This document shows positions 27,674-38,337 of a stretch of DNA of 64,000 bases, in pieces. Numbering within the stretch: the stretch's first letter is position 1; every line of letters starts with the position of its first letter. The notes below the pieces were generated by a model that saw only the letters and a program-made list of their open reading frames with translations, did no database searches and was not told the DNA's origin. This DNA is from Streptomyces pluripotens (GTDB taxonomy: Bacteria; Actinomycetota; Actinomycetes; Streptomycetales; Streptomycetaceae): positions 1,674,001 through 1,738,000 of the forward strand of contig NZ_CP021080.1 of the NCBI RefSeq assembly GCF_000802245.2, in the 5' to 3' direction. Made by a program: the position numbers and the translations under genes.

Positions 27674-27912
27674 GGCGGACTCCTGACTACGGTTCGCCCC
27701 TATGACGTTACCGGTCCCGAGGTTGCTGACCAACGGCCGCCTCGGCGAGGTCCCGACCGACGCCCCGACCGCCTCGGCGCCGGGTTGACCGCGGGCACAG
27801 CCGGTGCGCCCGCGGTGAGCCTGATCCGCGCCGTCGACCGCACCCTTCCAGGTGCCACCGGCCCCGCGATCCCGGTCCCACGGTCACCAGCCCCCACAAC
27901 CCCGGTGTGCGG

Positions 27913-29085
27913 CTACCGGGTCCGCGGCCACAGACCAGGGTCCGGAGCGAACCGGATGCGCAGCTCCCCCTCCTCCAGTCCGGCCCCGGCGACGGTGCAG
28001 CGGCGCAGGGCGGACGGGAGCGGAACGATCCGGCGGAACGCAGCCGCGCCGAGCACCAGTTCGTCGCCGCGGCGGATCAGCTCAAGATCGTCCCGCGTCG
28101 CACCGGGCAGCGGGATGTGCCACACGAGCACTCCGTCCGCGGCGATCCGGTCGGTGACGGGCCACTCGACCGGGACCGGCGCCGGGTTGACGGCCGGGAC
28201 GGCCAGGGCAGCGAGGTCGTCGGTGCCCTGCGGGTCGCGGCCGAGGTGGGGGACGGTACGGACGTCGCACGGCTGCTCCTGCCAGTCGGCGAGGGCCTTG
28301 CGCTGCTCCGCGAGGAGCCCGGAGAGCCAGCTGTCGCTCTCGACGTCGGGCAGGACACGGTTGGCGATCAGGGTCTCGGTACGCAGGCCGCGCAGAGCCA
28401 GACCGAGACGCGCGGCGCGGACGGCGTTGGCACCGGCCGGGCCTGGCTGGGCCACCAGACGTACGGAGGTGTTCCGGTCGGTGAGGACGGCCTCCACCGC
28501 GGCCAGCTCGACGTCCCAGCGGGCTGCCGTCTCGTACAGCCAGTCGGCGGGCATCGGGACGCCGGCTAGCCGGCCCAGGACCGGACGCAGGGCACGGGCC
28601 GCCTGCCGCTCCGGTGGGAGCAGGCGGCGCAGGTAGCGGCGCAGTTCCTCGGCCAGGGCCAGCAGGGGGATGGCCTGTGAGAGCGGCGGGAGGTCGACGA
28701 CGAGCAGGTCGTAGCGCTCGGAGAGGGCCGCGTCCCGCAGCGCGCGCAGAAAGGACAGCTCTTCCGCGCCGGGCAGCGGGGTGACCTCCTCGGCGTCCAG
28801 GCGCGCCGCGCCCAGGAGGTCGAGGACGTTCGCGGCGCGGGTCTGGAAGGTGGTGAGGTCCTGCCGGAAACGGTCCGCGGCGTCAGGGCGCCAGACGGTG
28901 AGGTTCGCCGTGACCTCGGTGGGAGCCGGTCCTGTCGCGGAGCCCAGTGCGGTGCCGGGGCTGTCGGTGCGGTCGGCACTCAGCAGGAGGGTGCGGGCGC
29001 CCTCACGGGCGGCGTCGAGCGCGGTGGCCGCGGAAACCGTCGTACGCCCGCTGCCGCCCGGGCCCGTGATCAGGATGGTGCGCAT
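27913..29085 (-). CDS. ArsA-like ATPase with degenerate P-loop
   Basis: 390 residues. The N-terminus MRTILITGPGGSGRTTVSAA aligns with the ArsA/Get3 deviant Walker A (GKGGVGKT), but both lysines are replaced: Pro at the signature position and Arg (codon CGT) at the catalytic one. A switch-like DLLVVDLPPLSQAIPLL is present. Later segments (RLVAQPGPAGANAVRAARLG, LPGATRDDLELIRRGDELVL and a C-terminal beta-rich domain) match actinobacterial anion-transporting-ATPase-like proteins. It may bind but not hydrolyse ATP. It lies 43 bp downstream of the SRPBCC gene on the same strand, a likely operon. ATG at 29085 chosen by similarity. Confidence 0.82.
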   Translation of the reverse strand: MRTILITGPGGSGRTTVSAATALDAAREGARTLLLSADRTDSPGTALGSATGPAPTEVTANLTVWRPDAADRFRQDLTTFQTRAANVLDLLGAARLDAEEVTPLPGAEELSFLRALRDAALSERYDLLVVDLPPLSQAIPLLALAEELRRYLRRLLPPERQAARALRPVLGRLAGVPMPADWLYETAARWDVELAAVEAVLTDRNTSVRLVAQPGPAGANAVRAARLGLALRGLRTETLIANRVLPDVESDSWLSGLLAEQRKALADWQEQPCDVRTVPHLGRDPQGTDDLAALAVPAVNPAPVPVEWPVTDRIAADGVLVWHIPLPGATRDDLELIRRGDELVLGAAAFRRIVPLPSALRRCTVAGAGLEEGELRIRFAPDPGLWPRTR

Positions 29086-29128
29086 GAGGGTGAACGGTAC
29101 CTTCGTGCGCGGTCGCAAACCGGAGGGA

Positions 29129-29572
29129 CTACTTCTCCCCCGACTCCACCCTCTTCTTCAGACCCGCCAGAGCCCGGTCGATGATGACCTTCTCGGCCTT
29201 GCGCTTGATCATGCCGAGCATGGGGATCTTGACGTCGACCGTGAGCCGGTAGGTGACCTCGGTGGCGCCGGCGTCGGCAGGCTTCAGCAGGTAGGAGCCG
29301 TCCAGGGAACGGAGCATCTGGGACTTCACCAGGGTCCAGGAGACCTCGTGGTCACCGGTCCAGGTGTAGGCGAGGGTCTGGTCGTCCTTGATGGCACCGG
29401 CGTCCATGACCAGGCGGACCTGCTCGGCGCGGCCCCGCTCATCGGCGGCGAGGACCTCTGCCTCCTTCACCTCGCCGGTCCAGTCCGGGTAGCGCGCGAA
29501 GTCGGCGATCACCGCCATGACGTCGGCCGGAGCCGCCTCGATCGTGATGCTCGAACTGGTGTGTTCCGCCAT
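29129..29572 (-). CDS. SRPBCC-family protein (polyketide cyclase/START-like)
   Basis: 147 residues. The helix-grip fold is indicated by SSSITIEAAPADVMAVIADF, ARYPDWTGEVKEAEVLA, and a C-terminal long helix ending in DRALAGLKKRVESGEK. The family binds hydrophobic ligands; enzymatic activity is not certain. ATG at 29572 follows GGAGGAGCCA. The start codon region is upstream of the ArsA-like ATPase gene, and the two probably form an operon. There is no polyketide cluster here, so a cyclase role is unlikely. Confidence 0.85.
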   Translation of the reverse strand: MAEHTSSSITIEAAPADVMAVIADFARYPDWTGEVKEAEVLAADERGRAEQVRLVMDAGAIKDDQTLAYTWTGDHEVSWTLVKSQMLRSLDGSYLLKPADAGATEVTYRLTVDVKIPMLGMIKRKAEKVIIDRALAGLKKRVESGEK

Positions 29573-29706
29573 CGCCGTGGCTCCTCCAGATGCGCGCCGT
29601 ATGGAGAGGTCTGTGTGCGCCGGGCTGCGCACGGGTGTGCAGCGTGAAGGCTACCGTGCCGCCGACCAGGTGCCTTCACCCCCGTGTCCGCTTCGTGGCA
29701 CACCGG

Positions 29707-30504
29707 TCACCATTCGAGCACCCAGGGCCGCCCGGTTCCCGCGAAGTGACCCACGTTCACGCACTCGGTCGCACCGATACGCATGCGGCGCGCCAGCGGT
29801 TGGTGCACGTGCCCGAACAGCGCGTAGCGCGGTCTGGTACGACGGATGGCGTCCAGCAGGGCGCGACTGCCACGCTCGAAGCGGCGCGCCACGGTGTCGT
29901 AGACCAGTTCGGGCACCTCTGGCGGGATGTGGGTGCACAGCACATCGACCTCGCCGACCGCTTCGATCTTGGCGGCGTACTCCTCGTCGCTGATCTCGTA
30001 CGGCGTGCGCATCGGGGTGCGCAGCCCCCCGCCGATGAAACCGAAGACCCGGCCTCCGATCTCCACCCGCTGGCCGTCGAGGACGGTGGTGCCGGTCCGG
30101 GCGTATTCCCGCCACAGGGTCGGCATGTCGACATTGCCGTAGGTGGCGTACGTCGGGGTGGGGAACGCGGCGAACAGCTCGGCGTACTGCTTGCGCACCG
30201 CCTTCTCGATGGCCGCGGCCCGATCGGCGCCGATGCCGGCCCACAACCGGTTGCCGAACTCACGGGCCTCCGCGTAGCGGCGGGCGGTGCGCAGTTCGAC
30301 GATGCGGTCGGCGTTCTCCCTGCCGAACAGGTCGGGGAAGATGCCGCGCGAGTGATCGCCGTAGTCGAGGAAGAGCACCAGATCGCCCAGGCAGATCAGG
30401 GCGTCGGCACCCTCACCGGCGCGGGCCAGGTCCCGGGCGTTGCCGTGCACGTCGCTGACCACGTGGACGCGCGTCCTGCGGCCCGCGGAGGGTGTGGGTG
30501 CCAT
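29707..30504 (-). CDS. Metallophosphoesterase
   Basis: 265 residues. All calcineurin-type metal motifs are visible in order: VHVVSDVHGNARD, ALICLGDLVLFLDYGDH, ATYGNVDMPTLW, VDVLCTHIPPEVPELV and YALFGHVHQPLARRM. A mid-protein insert (FPDLFGRENADRIVELRTAR) may shape substrate choice, which is unknown. ATG at 30504 was chosen; a much longer open frame upstream is not supported. It is divergent from the acyl-CoA ligase gene, with a 297-bp region between (30505-30801) in which I see no distinct element beyond presumed promoters. Confidence 0.88.
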   Translation of the reverse strand: MAPTPSAGRRTRVHVVSDVHGNARDLARAGEGADALICLGDLVLFLDYGDHSRGIFPDLFGRENADRIVELRTARRYAEAREFGNRLWAGIGADRAAAIEKAVRKQYAELFAAFPTPTYATYGNVDMPTLWREYARTGTTVLDGQRVEIGGRVFGFIGGGLRTPMRTPYEISDEEYAAKIEAVGEVDVLCTHIPPEVPELVYDTVARRFERGSRALLDAIRRTRPRYALFGHVHQPLARRMRIGATECVNVGHFAGTGRPWVLEW

Positions 30505-30801
30505 GACGATCAAGGGTAGGCCCGTGCGGTGCGCGTGAACAGTGCCGGTCCGGCCTGCGGTTACTCGCCGGTCGGTTCGGCCGTGGACTACTGTGCGCGA
30601 AAGGAACGCCAAACCGTGTGACGCAGCGAACATCTCGTCGGGACCCCCTGTCGTAGAAGCCATACCGACGGGTAACGTCCGGGCAGTCCAGTCGTGCTCT
30701 GGATTTCAGCCACCGAAGACCCGAGCACTTGCCCGAGCCTTGGACCGCACCGTCGCATCACACAATGTCGTGGCGCCGGCGCCCTATGAGGAGCAGCAGT
30801 C

Positions 30802-32598
30802 TTGCGCGAGTTCAGCCTTCCGGCTTTGTACGAGGTCCCTGCGGACGGCAACCTGACCGACATCGTCCGTAGAAACGCCGCGCAGTACCCAGACGTCGCC
30901 GTCATCGCCCGCAAGGCGGACGGTGGCTGGCAGGACGTGACGGCCCGGGAGTTCCTGGCCGAGGTCCGCACCGCTGCAAAGGGCCTCATCGCCGCAGGAG
31001 TGCAGCCGGGTGACCGGGTTGGTCTGATGTCCCGGACCCGCTACGAGTGGACGCTGCTGGACTTCGCGATCTGGAGCGCGGGCGCGGTCACCGTACCGGT
31101 GTACGAGACCAGCTCGCCGGAGCAGGTGCAGTGGATCCTGTCCGACTCGGGTGCGACCGCGTGCATCGTGGAACTGGACAACCACGCCGCCGCGGTGGAG
31201 TCGGTGCGCGAGTCGCTGCCCGCCCTGAAGAACGTCTGGCAGATCGAGGCCGGGGGCGTGGCGGAGCTGGGCCGCCTGGGTCAGGATGTGTCGGACGAGA
31301 CGGTCGAGGAGCGCAGCTCGCTCGCCAAGGCCGATGACCCAGCGACCATCGTCTACACGAGCGGTACGACCGGCCGCCCCAAGGGCTGCGTCCTCACCCA
31401 CCGCAGCTTCTTCGCCGAGTGCGGGAACGTCGTGGAACGGCTGCGCCCGCTGTTCCGCACCGGCGAGTGCTCGGTGCTGCTCTTCCTGCCGCTCGCGCAC
31501 GTCTTCGGGCGACTGGTGCAGATCGCGCCGATGATGGCGCCGATCAAGCTGGGCTGCGTCCCGGACATCAAGAACCTCACCGGCGAACTGGCAGCCTTCC
31601 GGCCGACGCTCATCCTCGGTGTCCCGCGCGTGTTCGAGAAGGTCTACAACTCCGCCCGGGCCAAGGCGCAGGCGGAGGGCAAGGGCGCGATCTTCGACCG
31701 GGCGGCGGACACCGCCATCGCCTACAGCAAGGCGCTGGGCAGCCCGTCAGGACCGTCGTTCGGACTCAAACTCAAGCACAAGGTCTTCGACAAGCTGGTC
31801 TACGGCAAACTGCGCGCGGTCCTGGGCGGCCGGGGCGAGTACGCCATCTCCGGCGGCGCACCGCTCGGCGAGCGGCTCGGCCACTTCTTCCGCGGCATCG
31901 GCTTCACGGTGCTGGAGGGCTACGGCCTGACGGAGTCCTGTGCGGCGACCGCGTTCAACCCGTGGGACCGGCAGAAGATCGGCACGGTCGGCCAGCCGCT
32001 GCCGGGCTCGGTGGTGCGGATCGCGGACGACGGCGAGGTGCTGCTGCACGGCGAGCACCTGTTCAAGGAGTACTGGAACAACCCGGGCGCGACCGCGGAG
32101 GCGCTGGCGGACGGCTGGTTCCACACCGGTGACATCGGCACCCTCGACGAGGACGGCTACCTGCGGATCACCGGCCGCAAGAAGGAGATCATCGTCACCG
32201 CGGGCGGCAAGAACGTGGCCCCGGCCGTGATCGAGGACCGCATCCGGGCACACGCGCTGGTCGCGGAGTGCATGGTGGTCGGTGACGGACGGCCGTTCGT
32301 GGGCGCGCTGGTCACCATCGACGAGGAGTTCCTGAGCCGGTGGGCCGCGGAGCACGGCAAGCCGGCGGGTTCCACCGCGGCGTCGCTGCGCGAGGACCCG
32401 GATCTGCTCGCGGCGATCCAGGCGGCGGTCGACGACGGCAACGCCGCGGTGTCGAAGGCGGAATCGGTGCGGAAGTTCCGCATTCTGCCCTCCCAGTTCA
32501 CGGAGGAGTCGGGCCACCTCACCCCGTCGTTGAAGCTCAAGCGGAATGTGGTGGCGAAGGACTTCGCGGACGAGATCGAGGCGATCTACGCCAAGTAG
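30802..32598 (+). CDS. Long-chain fatty acid-CoA ligase (FadD-like AMP-binding enzyme)
   Basis: 598 residues. ATP-dependent activation of a fatty acid to acyl-CoA. Motifs: TIVYTSGTTGRPKGCVLTHR (P-loop, A3), LEGYGLTESCAA (A5), DGWFHTGDIGTLDEDGYL (A7), ITGRKKEIIVTAGGKNVAP (A8) and LKLKRNVVAKDF near the end, with the catalytic Lys. The start is a TTG at 30802 after GAGGAG; no ATG or GTG fits better. The protein has no signal or membrane segment. It ends 13 bp from the convergent cholesterol oxidase gene. Confidence 0.93.
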   Translation: MREFSLPALYEVPADGNLTDIVRRNAAQYPDVAVIARKADGGWQDVTAREFLAEVRTAAKGLIAAGVQPGDRVGLMSRTRYEWTLLDFAIWSAGAVTVPVYETSSPEQVQWILSDSGATACIVELDNHAAAVESVRESLPALKNVWQIEAGGVAELGRLGQDVSDETVEERSSLAKADDPATIVYTSGTTGRPKGCVLTHRSFFAECGNVVERLRPLFRTGECSVLLFLPLAHVFGRLVQIAPMMAPIKLGCVPDIKNLTGELAAFRPTLILGVPRVFEKVYNSARAKAQAEGKGAIFDRAADTAIAYSKALGSPSGPSFGLKLKHKVFDKLVYGKLRAVLGGRGEYAISGGAPLGERLGHFFRGIGFTVLEGYGLTESCAATAFNPWDRQKIGTVGQPLPGSVVRIADDGEVLLHGEHLFKEYWNNPGATAEALADGWFHTGDIGTLDEDGYLRITGRKKEIIVTAGGKNVAPAVIEDRIRAHALVAECMVVGDGRPFVGALVTIDEEFLSRWAAEHGKPAGSTAASLREDPDLLAAIQAAVDDGNAAVSKAESVRKFRILPSQFTEESGHLTPSLKLKRNVVAKDFADEIEAIYAK

Positions 32599-32611
32599 CC
32601 GGCGCGTTCGC

Positions 32612-34267
<1,656 letters not shown>

Positions 34268-34394
34268 TTATCCGGTTCCGCCAAGGGGCTTCACCGAGCC
34301 GGGGCACGCGTCCGAGAGGCCGCCCGCCGCCGCCCGCGGTCGCGGGCGGCCCGCGACCGGCGCGCAGTTCCCACGCCCCTCGGCGAGGCAGGCC

Positions 34395-35537
34395 CTACAG
34401 CAGGGCTTCGAGCTTCTCGGCCAGCAGGTCCCAGCGCCACTTCTCCTCGACCCACTGCCGGCCCCGCTCGCCCATCCGGCTGCGCAGCTCGGCGTCACCG
34501 AGGAGGGTCACGATCCGCTCGGCGGCCTCGGCCGGCTCGCCGCCGCGGACGACCCAGCCCGTCTGCCCGTCCAGTACCGCGTCCGGCGCACCGCCGGAGT
34601 CGCCGGCGACGACCGGCAGGCCGGTCGCGGACGCCTCCAGGTAGACGATGCCGAGGCCCTCGACGTCCAGGCCGCCGCGTCGGGTGCGGCACGGCATGGC
34701 GAAGACGTCCCCGGCACCGTAGTGCGCGGGCAACTCGGACCAGGGCACGGCACCGGTGAAGCGGACCGAGTCCGCGACGCCCGTCTCCCGGGCGAGCCGG
34801 TGCAGGTCCCGCTCGTAGGGACCGCCACCGACGACGAGCAGCACGGTGTCCGGCTCGGCAGCGAGAATGCGGGGCATGGCCCGGATCAGGGTGTCCTGGC
34901 CCTTGCGCGGCACCAGCCGGGAGACACAGACCACGACCGGCCGGTCACTCAGGCCGAGACGCGCACGCACCTCATCCCCGCCGGAGCCCGGGTGGAAGGT
35001 CTTCTCGTCGACCCCGGGCGGCAGCTGCTCCATCCGCCCGGCCGCCTCCGGCGTGAGCGCGGCGGCTATCCGGGAACGGGTGTACTCGCCCAGATACGTG
35101 ATCGTGTCGGTGGACTCCCCGATACGGCGCAGCAACTGCCGGGCAGCGGGCAACTGCGCCCAGCCGGCTTCGTGCCCGTGGGTGGTGGCCACCAGCCGCC
35201 CGGCGCCGGCCCTCCGGAGCGCGGGAGCCATGAGGCCGAGCGGCGCCGCCGCCCCGAACCACACCGAGGTGCACCCGTGTTCCCGCAGCAGCCCCACCGC
35301 GCGCCGGGTCACCCGGGGGGTGGGCAGCAGCATGGTCGTGCGGTCACGCACGACGGTGAAGGGTTGCTCCGCGTCGAAGGCGGCCGTGGCCTCGACACCT
35401 TCCCGATGGTGCTTCCAGGTGGAGGCGTACACGACCAGCCTGGCGGGGTCCAGCCTCAGGGCCATGTTGTGCAGGAAGGCCTGGATGCCGCCCGGCCGCG
35501 GCGGGAAGTCGTTGGTGACGATCAGGGTCTTATGCAT
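34395..35537 (-). CDS. GT4 glycosyltransferase, PimB-like
   Basis: 380 residues. A GT-B enzyme: LIVTNDFPPRPGGIQAFLHN at the N-terminus, VATTHGHEAGWAQLP, VVVCVSRLVPRKGQDTLIRA (donor domain start), LLVVGGGPYERDLH, and the EX7E-type site in EGLGIVYLEASATGLPVV. The opening motif is shared with actinobacterial phosphatidylinositol mannoside mannosyltransferase PimB', so a role in mannosylated lipid synthesis is plausible but not proven. The start at 35537 is ATG. The divergent neighbour is a polyprenol-dependent GT87-type glycosyltransferase, which supports a glycolipid theme. Confidence 0.88.
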   Translation of the reverse strand: MHKTLIVTNDFPPRPGGIQAFLHNMALRLDPARLVVYASTWKHHREGVEATAAFDAEQPFTVVRDRTTMLLPTPRVTRRAVGLLREHGCTSVWFGAAAPLGLMAPALRRAGAGRLVATTHGHEAGWAQLPAARQLLRRIGESTDTITYLGEYTRSRIAAALTPEAAGRMEQLPPGVDEKTFHPGSGGDEVRARLGLSDRPVVVCVSRLVPRKGQDTLIRAMPRILAAEPDTVLLVVGGGPYERDLHRLARETGVADSVRFTGAVPWSELPAHYGAGDVFAMPCRTRRGGLDVEGLGIVYLEASATGLPVVAGDSGGAPDAVLDGQTGWVVRGGEPAEAAERIVTLLGDAELRSRMGERGRQWVEEKWRWDLLAEKLEALL

Positions 35538-35617
35538 CGCCGCCGACCCTACCGAATCCTCCGTCCGCAGCCGGGCGGCGCCGGGTCTGTGGCATCCGCA
35601 CAGGCGGGCAGGACATC

Positions 35618-36961
35618 ATGGTGACGCGCCGCGAGAACCGAAGCGGGGACCCGGCGGGGACCGAACGGCCGGACACCACAGGGCCGGACAGCCGGACGGT
35701 GGGCCATCGAACGACAGGGGATCACGTGGAGACGAGGACGGCCGGGCGGTCCCTGGCCTGGCTACTCACGACCTGGGGCGTCACCCGCGTGATGCTGCTG
35801 CTGTTCGTCTTCCAGGTGTTCGTCTTCCCGGGACCCGACGTCACCTCGGACGTGTCGGTGATCTACCACGGCTGGTACGACGTGCTGCGTCACGGAACGT
35901 TTCCGCTGGACGACGTCACCTGGCAGTACCCGCCCGCCGCCGCACTCGCCATCCTCTCCCCCGCCACCCTGCCCTTCCTGCCCTACGCGCACGCCTTCTT
36001 CGTGCTGGCGTGCTTCGCCGACCTCACCGTGCTGGCCCTGCTGCTGAACAGTGGCGGGCGCTCCGGCCGGTCCCTGCGCGGTGCCTGGACATGGGTCGCG
36101 GGCGTACCGCTGCTCGGCCCCACGGTGTACGCGCGCTATGACGTGATGGTGACCGCGGTGGCGGTGGCGGCGTTGCTCGCCGGGGCCCGGCATCCGCGGG
36201 TGATGGGCGCGCTGACCGCCTTCGGCGCGCTGCTGAAGGTGTGGCCCGCGCTGCTGCTGATCGGTGCCGTGCGACGGCGGGCGTGGGTATCGGCGGTCGT
36301 GACCGCAGCGGGCCTCGCCTCGCTGTTCGCGGTGGCCATGCCGGGTGCCTTCGCCTTCCTGACCTTCCAGCGTGACCGGGGCACCGAGGTGGAGTCGCTG
36401 GGCGCCCTGGTCTTCCACGTGGCCCGGCACTTCGGTTGGAGCGGCCAGGTACTGCTGAACTACGGGTCGATCGAGTTCGTCGGCCCGCATGTGGACCAGG
36501 TCAGCTCGGCGGCGCTCGCGTTGACCGGGGCCGCGTTCGGCTGGCTGCTGCTGTGGCGGCTGCGGGCGACCCGCTTCACGTCGTACACGCTCGCCGATGC
36601 CGCCCTCACAGCGGTGCTGCTGTTCACGGTGACCAGCCGGGTGATCAGCCCGCAGTACCTGGTGTGGCTGATCGGGCTGGCCGCCGTCTGTCTGTCCCAC
36701 CGGGCGAGCCGCATGGCGGCGCCTGCGCTGATGGTGGTGCTTGCGTCCTTCGTGACGGTCCTGGAGTTCCCGCTCGGCTTCTCCCACGTGGTGCTGAGCG
36801 ACGGGTACGGCATCACGCTGCTCGTGGTCCGCAACGGCCTGCTCGTCGCCGCTGCACTCACGGCGGCCCGCCGGCTGTGGCGCTCGACCATCCCGCCTGC
36901 CGCAGCCGCCCCGTTCCCGCCTCAGACGACCCGCACCCGAAAGACCCCTGTCTCGTCCTGA
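35618..36961 (+). CDS. GT87-type integral membrane glycosyltransferase
   Basis: 447 residues with a hydrophilic N-terminus (about 45) and then about ten transmembrane helices. The extracytoplasmic loop after helix 1 has DVTSDVSVIYHGWYDVLRHG and WQYPPAAALAIL, typical of the DUF2029/GT87 polyprenyl-phosphate-mannose-dependent mannosyltransferases; the Asp in DVSVIY would be catalytic. RYDVMVTAV and LLKVWPALLL also match. ATG at 35618 has AGGA upstream; a GTG at 35726 after AGGGGAT would shorten the tail and is equally possible. The last codons lie inside a 17-bp tandem repeat. Confidence 0.85.
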   Translation: MVTRRENRSGDPAGTERPDTTGPDSRTVGHRTTGDHVETRTAGRSLAWLLTTWGVTRVMLLLFVFQVFVFPGPDVTSDVSVIYHGWYDVLRHGTFPLDDVTWQYPPAAALAILSPATLPFLPYAHAFFVLACFADLTVLALLLNSGGRSGRSLRGAWTWVAGVPLLGPTVYARYDVMVTAVAVAALLAGARHPRVMGALTAFGALLKVWPALLLIGAVRRRAWVSAVVTAAGLASLFAVAMPGAFAFLTFQRDRGTEVESLGALVFHVARHFGWSGQVLLNYGSIEFVGPHVDQVSSAALALTGAAFGWLLLWRLRATRFTSYTLADAALTAVLLFTVTSRVISPQYLVWLIGLAAVCLSHRASRMAAPALMVVLASFVTVLEFPLGFSHVVLSDGYGITLLVVRNGLLVAAALTAARRLWRSTIPPAAAAPFPPQTTRTRKTPVSS

Positions 36962-36998
36962 CCTCTGTCTCGTCCTGACCTCTGTCTCGTCGTGACCT
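36948..36998. repeat. Three tandem 17-bp repeats at the 3' end of the GT87 gene
   Basis: The unit CTGTCTCGTCCTGACCT occurs at 36948-36964 and 36965-36981 exactly, and at 36982-36998 with one change. The TGA inside the first unit is the stop codon of the glycosyltransferase. Because the unit is 17 bp, copy number does not alter the protein once the first stop is present. Confidence 0.9.
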
Positions 36999-37077
36999 CT
37001 TCTTGGAGGGGACGCCGCGGGTCGCCCGGGCCACCGGGACGGCAGAGCGGCAGTGGCGCGCGAGGCCATGGACACGC

Positions 37078-38310
37078 TCAACCGAGCTGGGCCCGCAGAT
37101 ACCGCCGCCAGCGTGCGGTGAACGCCTCGGGCGTCGTGCCCAGCACCTTGTGCAGGGCTTGCTCGACCGCACCGGAACGCGTCCGGTGGGTGCCGACGGC
37201 CCGGTAGAAGGCGTCGAGCCGGGCCGTACCCCACTGCCCGGCGATCATCCGACAGGCCAACCAGCCGCCCTCGTAGGCCTGCGCCAGCTCGGTGGGATCA
37301 CTGGTGAAACCGAAGTCCTTGTCGGTGGGCAACGCATCGGGCACCTGACCTTCCTTGACCGCGCGGGCCAGCTCAGGCGCGGCCTGTGCCGGGGTGCGGT
37401 CGGTGCCGAGGTAGCCGATCCAGTCGGCGTACCCCTCGGAGAGCCACAGCGGGGTGGCGGCCGTGGTGTACGCGCGGGTGGCCACATGGGTGGTCTCGTG
37501 TGTGAGGACGACCTGTCTGCCGACGTCACCGAGCAGGGCGTACGCCTCGGGGTTGACGATCACCCGGTCCGCCGGGGCCTTGCCCGGGCCTGTACCGGAT
37601 CCCGTCCGGGAGGACCCGTGCTCCGCTTCGCTCACCTCGCCCGTCGTGACGGCGGCGATGCCCCGGTAGTCGGCGGCCGGCGAGCCGAGCAGGCTCGCCA
37701 TGCCCTGGAGGGACCGCGGGACGAGGACGACCACCCGGCGAGTCCAGTCCGCACCCCATTCCCGGGAGACGGCCGGGACCGCCCGGTCGGCCATCCGGGC
37801 GACGGCGCGCAGTTCGGCGGTGGACCGGCCGATGCCCATGACCAGGCCGTTCGTACCTCTGACCGCGGTCACCGTCCCCTGGTCCCACAACTGCTGTACG
37901 GCCTGTCTGGCGGGCCTGTCGGCACTGACGTACCACTTCCCGTCAGCAGTGCGGCCGAGGGTGAGGGTGCGGTGGGCCTCGACCGGCGCCCCGTCGTAAC
38001 CGGCGACGCGGTACCGCAGGTCGGCGTCGACGGTGGCGCCGGAGGGAGTCCGGTGCACAGCGGTGACCCGGTAGGCCCAGGAGGCCAGCGGCAGCGCGCG
38101 CAGGCGGGTGTACTGGGTCCGGGTGCCCGTCGTGCCGTACGCCGTCTCGTCGTGCCGCAGCAGAGCGCCCGCACGCCGGTCCAGGACCCGCTGCACCTCG
38201 GCCTGGGCGGAGTCGGTGGCCGCCGGCCCGCCGCACCCGGCCAGGGGGGCCACCAGCAGCAGACCGAGCCCCACCGCTGCGATGCGCCGCATCCGTCTGC
38301 CACCAGCCAC
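37078..38310 (-). CDS. Lipoprotein with HExxH-like metalloprotease motif
   Basis: 410 residues. A lipoprotein signal peptide ends in LVAPLAGCGG (lipobox Cys near residue 26). A central domain resembles the NTF2-like part of similar Streptomyces lipoproteins. Near residue 270 is VVLTHETTHVAT, an HExxH zinc motif (HETTH), followed after about 20 residues by WLSEGYADWIGYLG, a likely third ligand region as in gluzincins. It would be anchored outside the membrane. It lies 27 bp downstream of the NlpC/P60 gene on the same strand, suggesting joint transcription in cell-wall processing (inference). Substrate is unknown. Confidence 0.82.
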   Translation of the reverse strand: MAGGRRMRRIAAVGLGLLLVAPLAGCGGPAATDSAQAEVQRVLDRRAGALLRHDETAYGTTGTRTQYTRLRALPLASWAYRVTAVHRTPSGATVDADLRYRVAGYDGAPVEAHRTLTLGRTADGKWYVSADRPARQAVQQLWDQGTVTAVRGTNGLVMGIGRSTAELRAVARMADRAVPAVSREWGADWTRRVVVLVPRSLQGMASLLGSPAADYRGIAAVTTGEVSEAEHGSSRTGSGTGPGKAPADRVIVNPEAYALLGDVGRQVVLTHETTHVATRAYTTAATPLWLSEGYADWIGYLGTDRTPAQAAPELARAVKEGQVPDALPTDKDFGFTSDPTELAQAYEGGWLACRMIAGQWGTARLDAFYRAVGTHRTRSGAVEQALHKVLGTTPEAFTARWRRYLRAQLG

Positions 38311-38337
38311 TTCCCGATCGTACGGCGAGGAGCGGGC

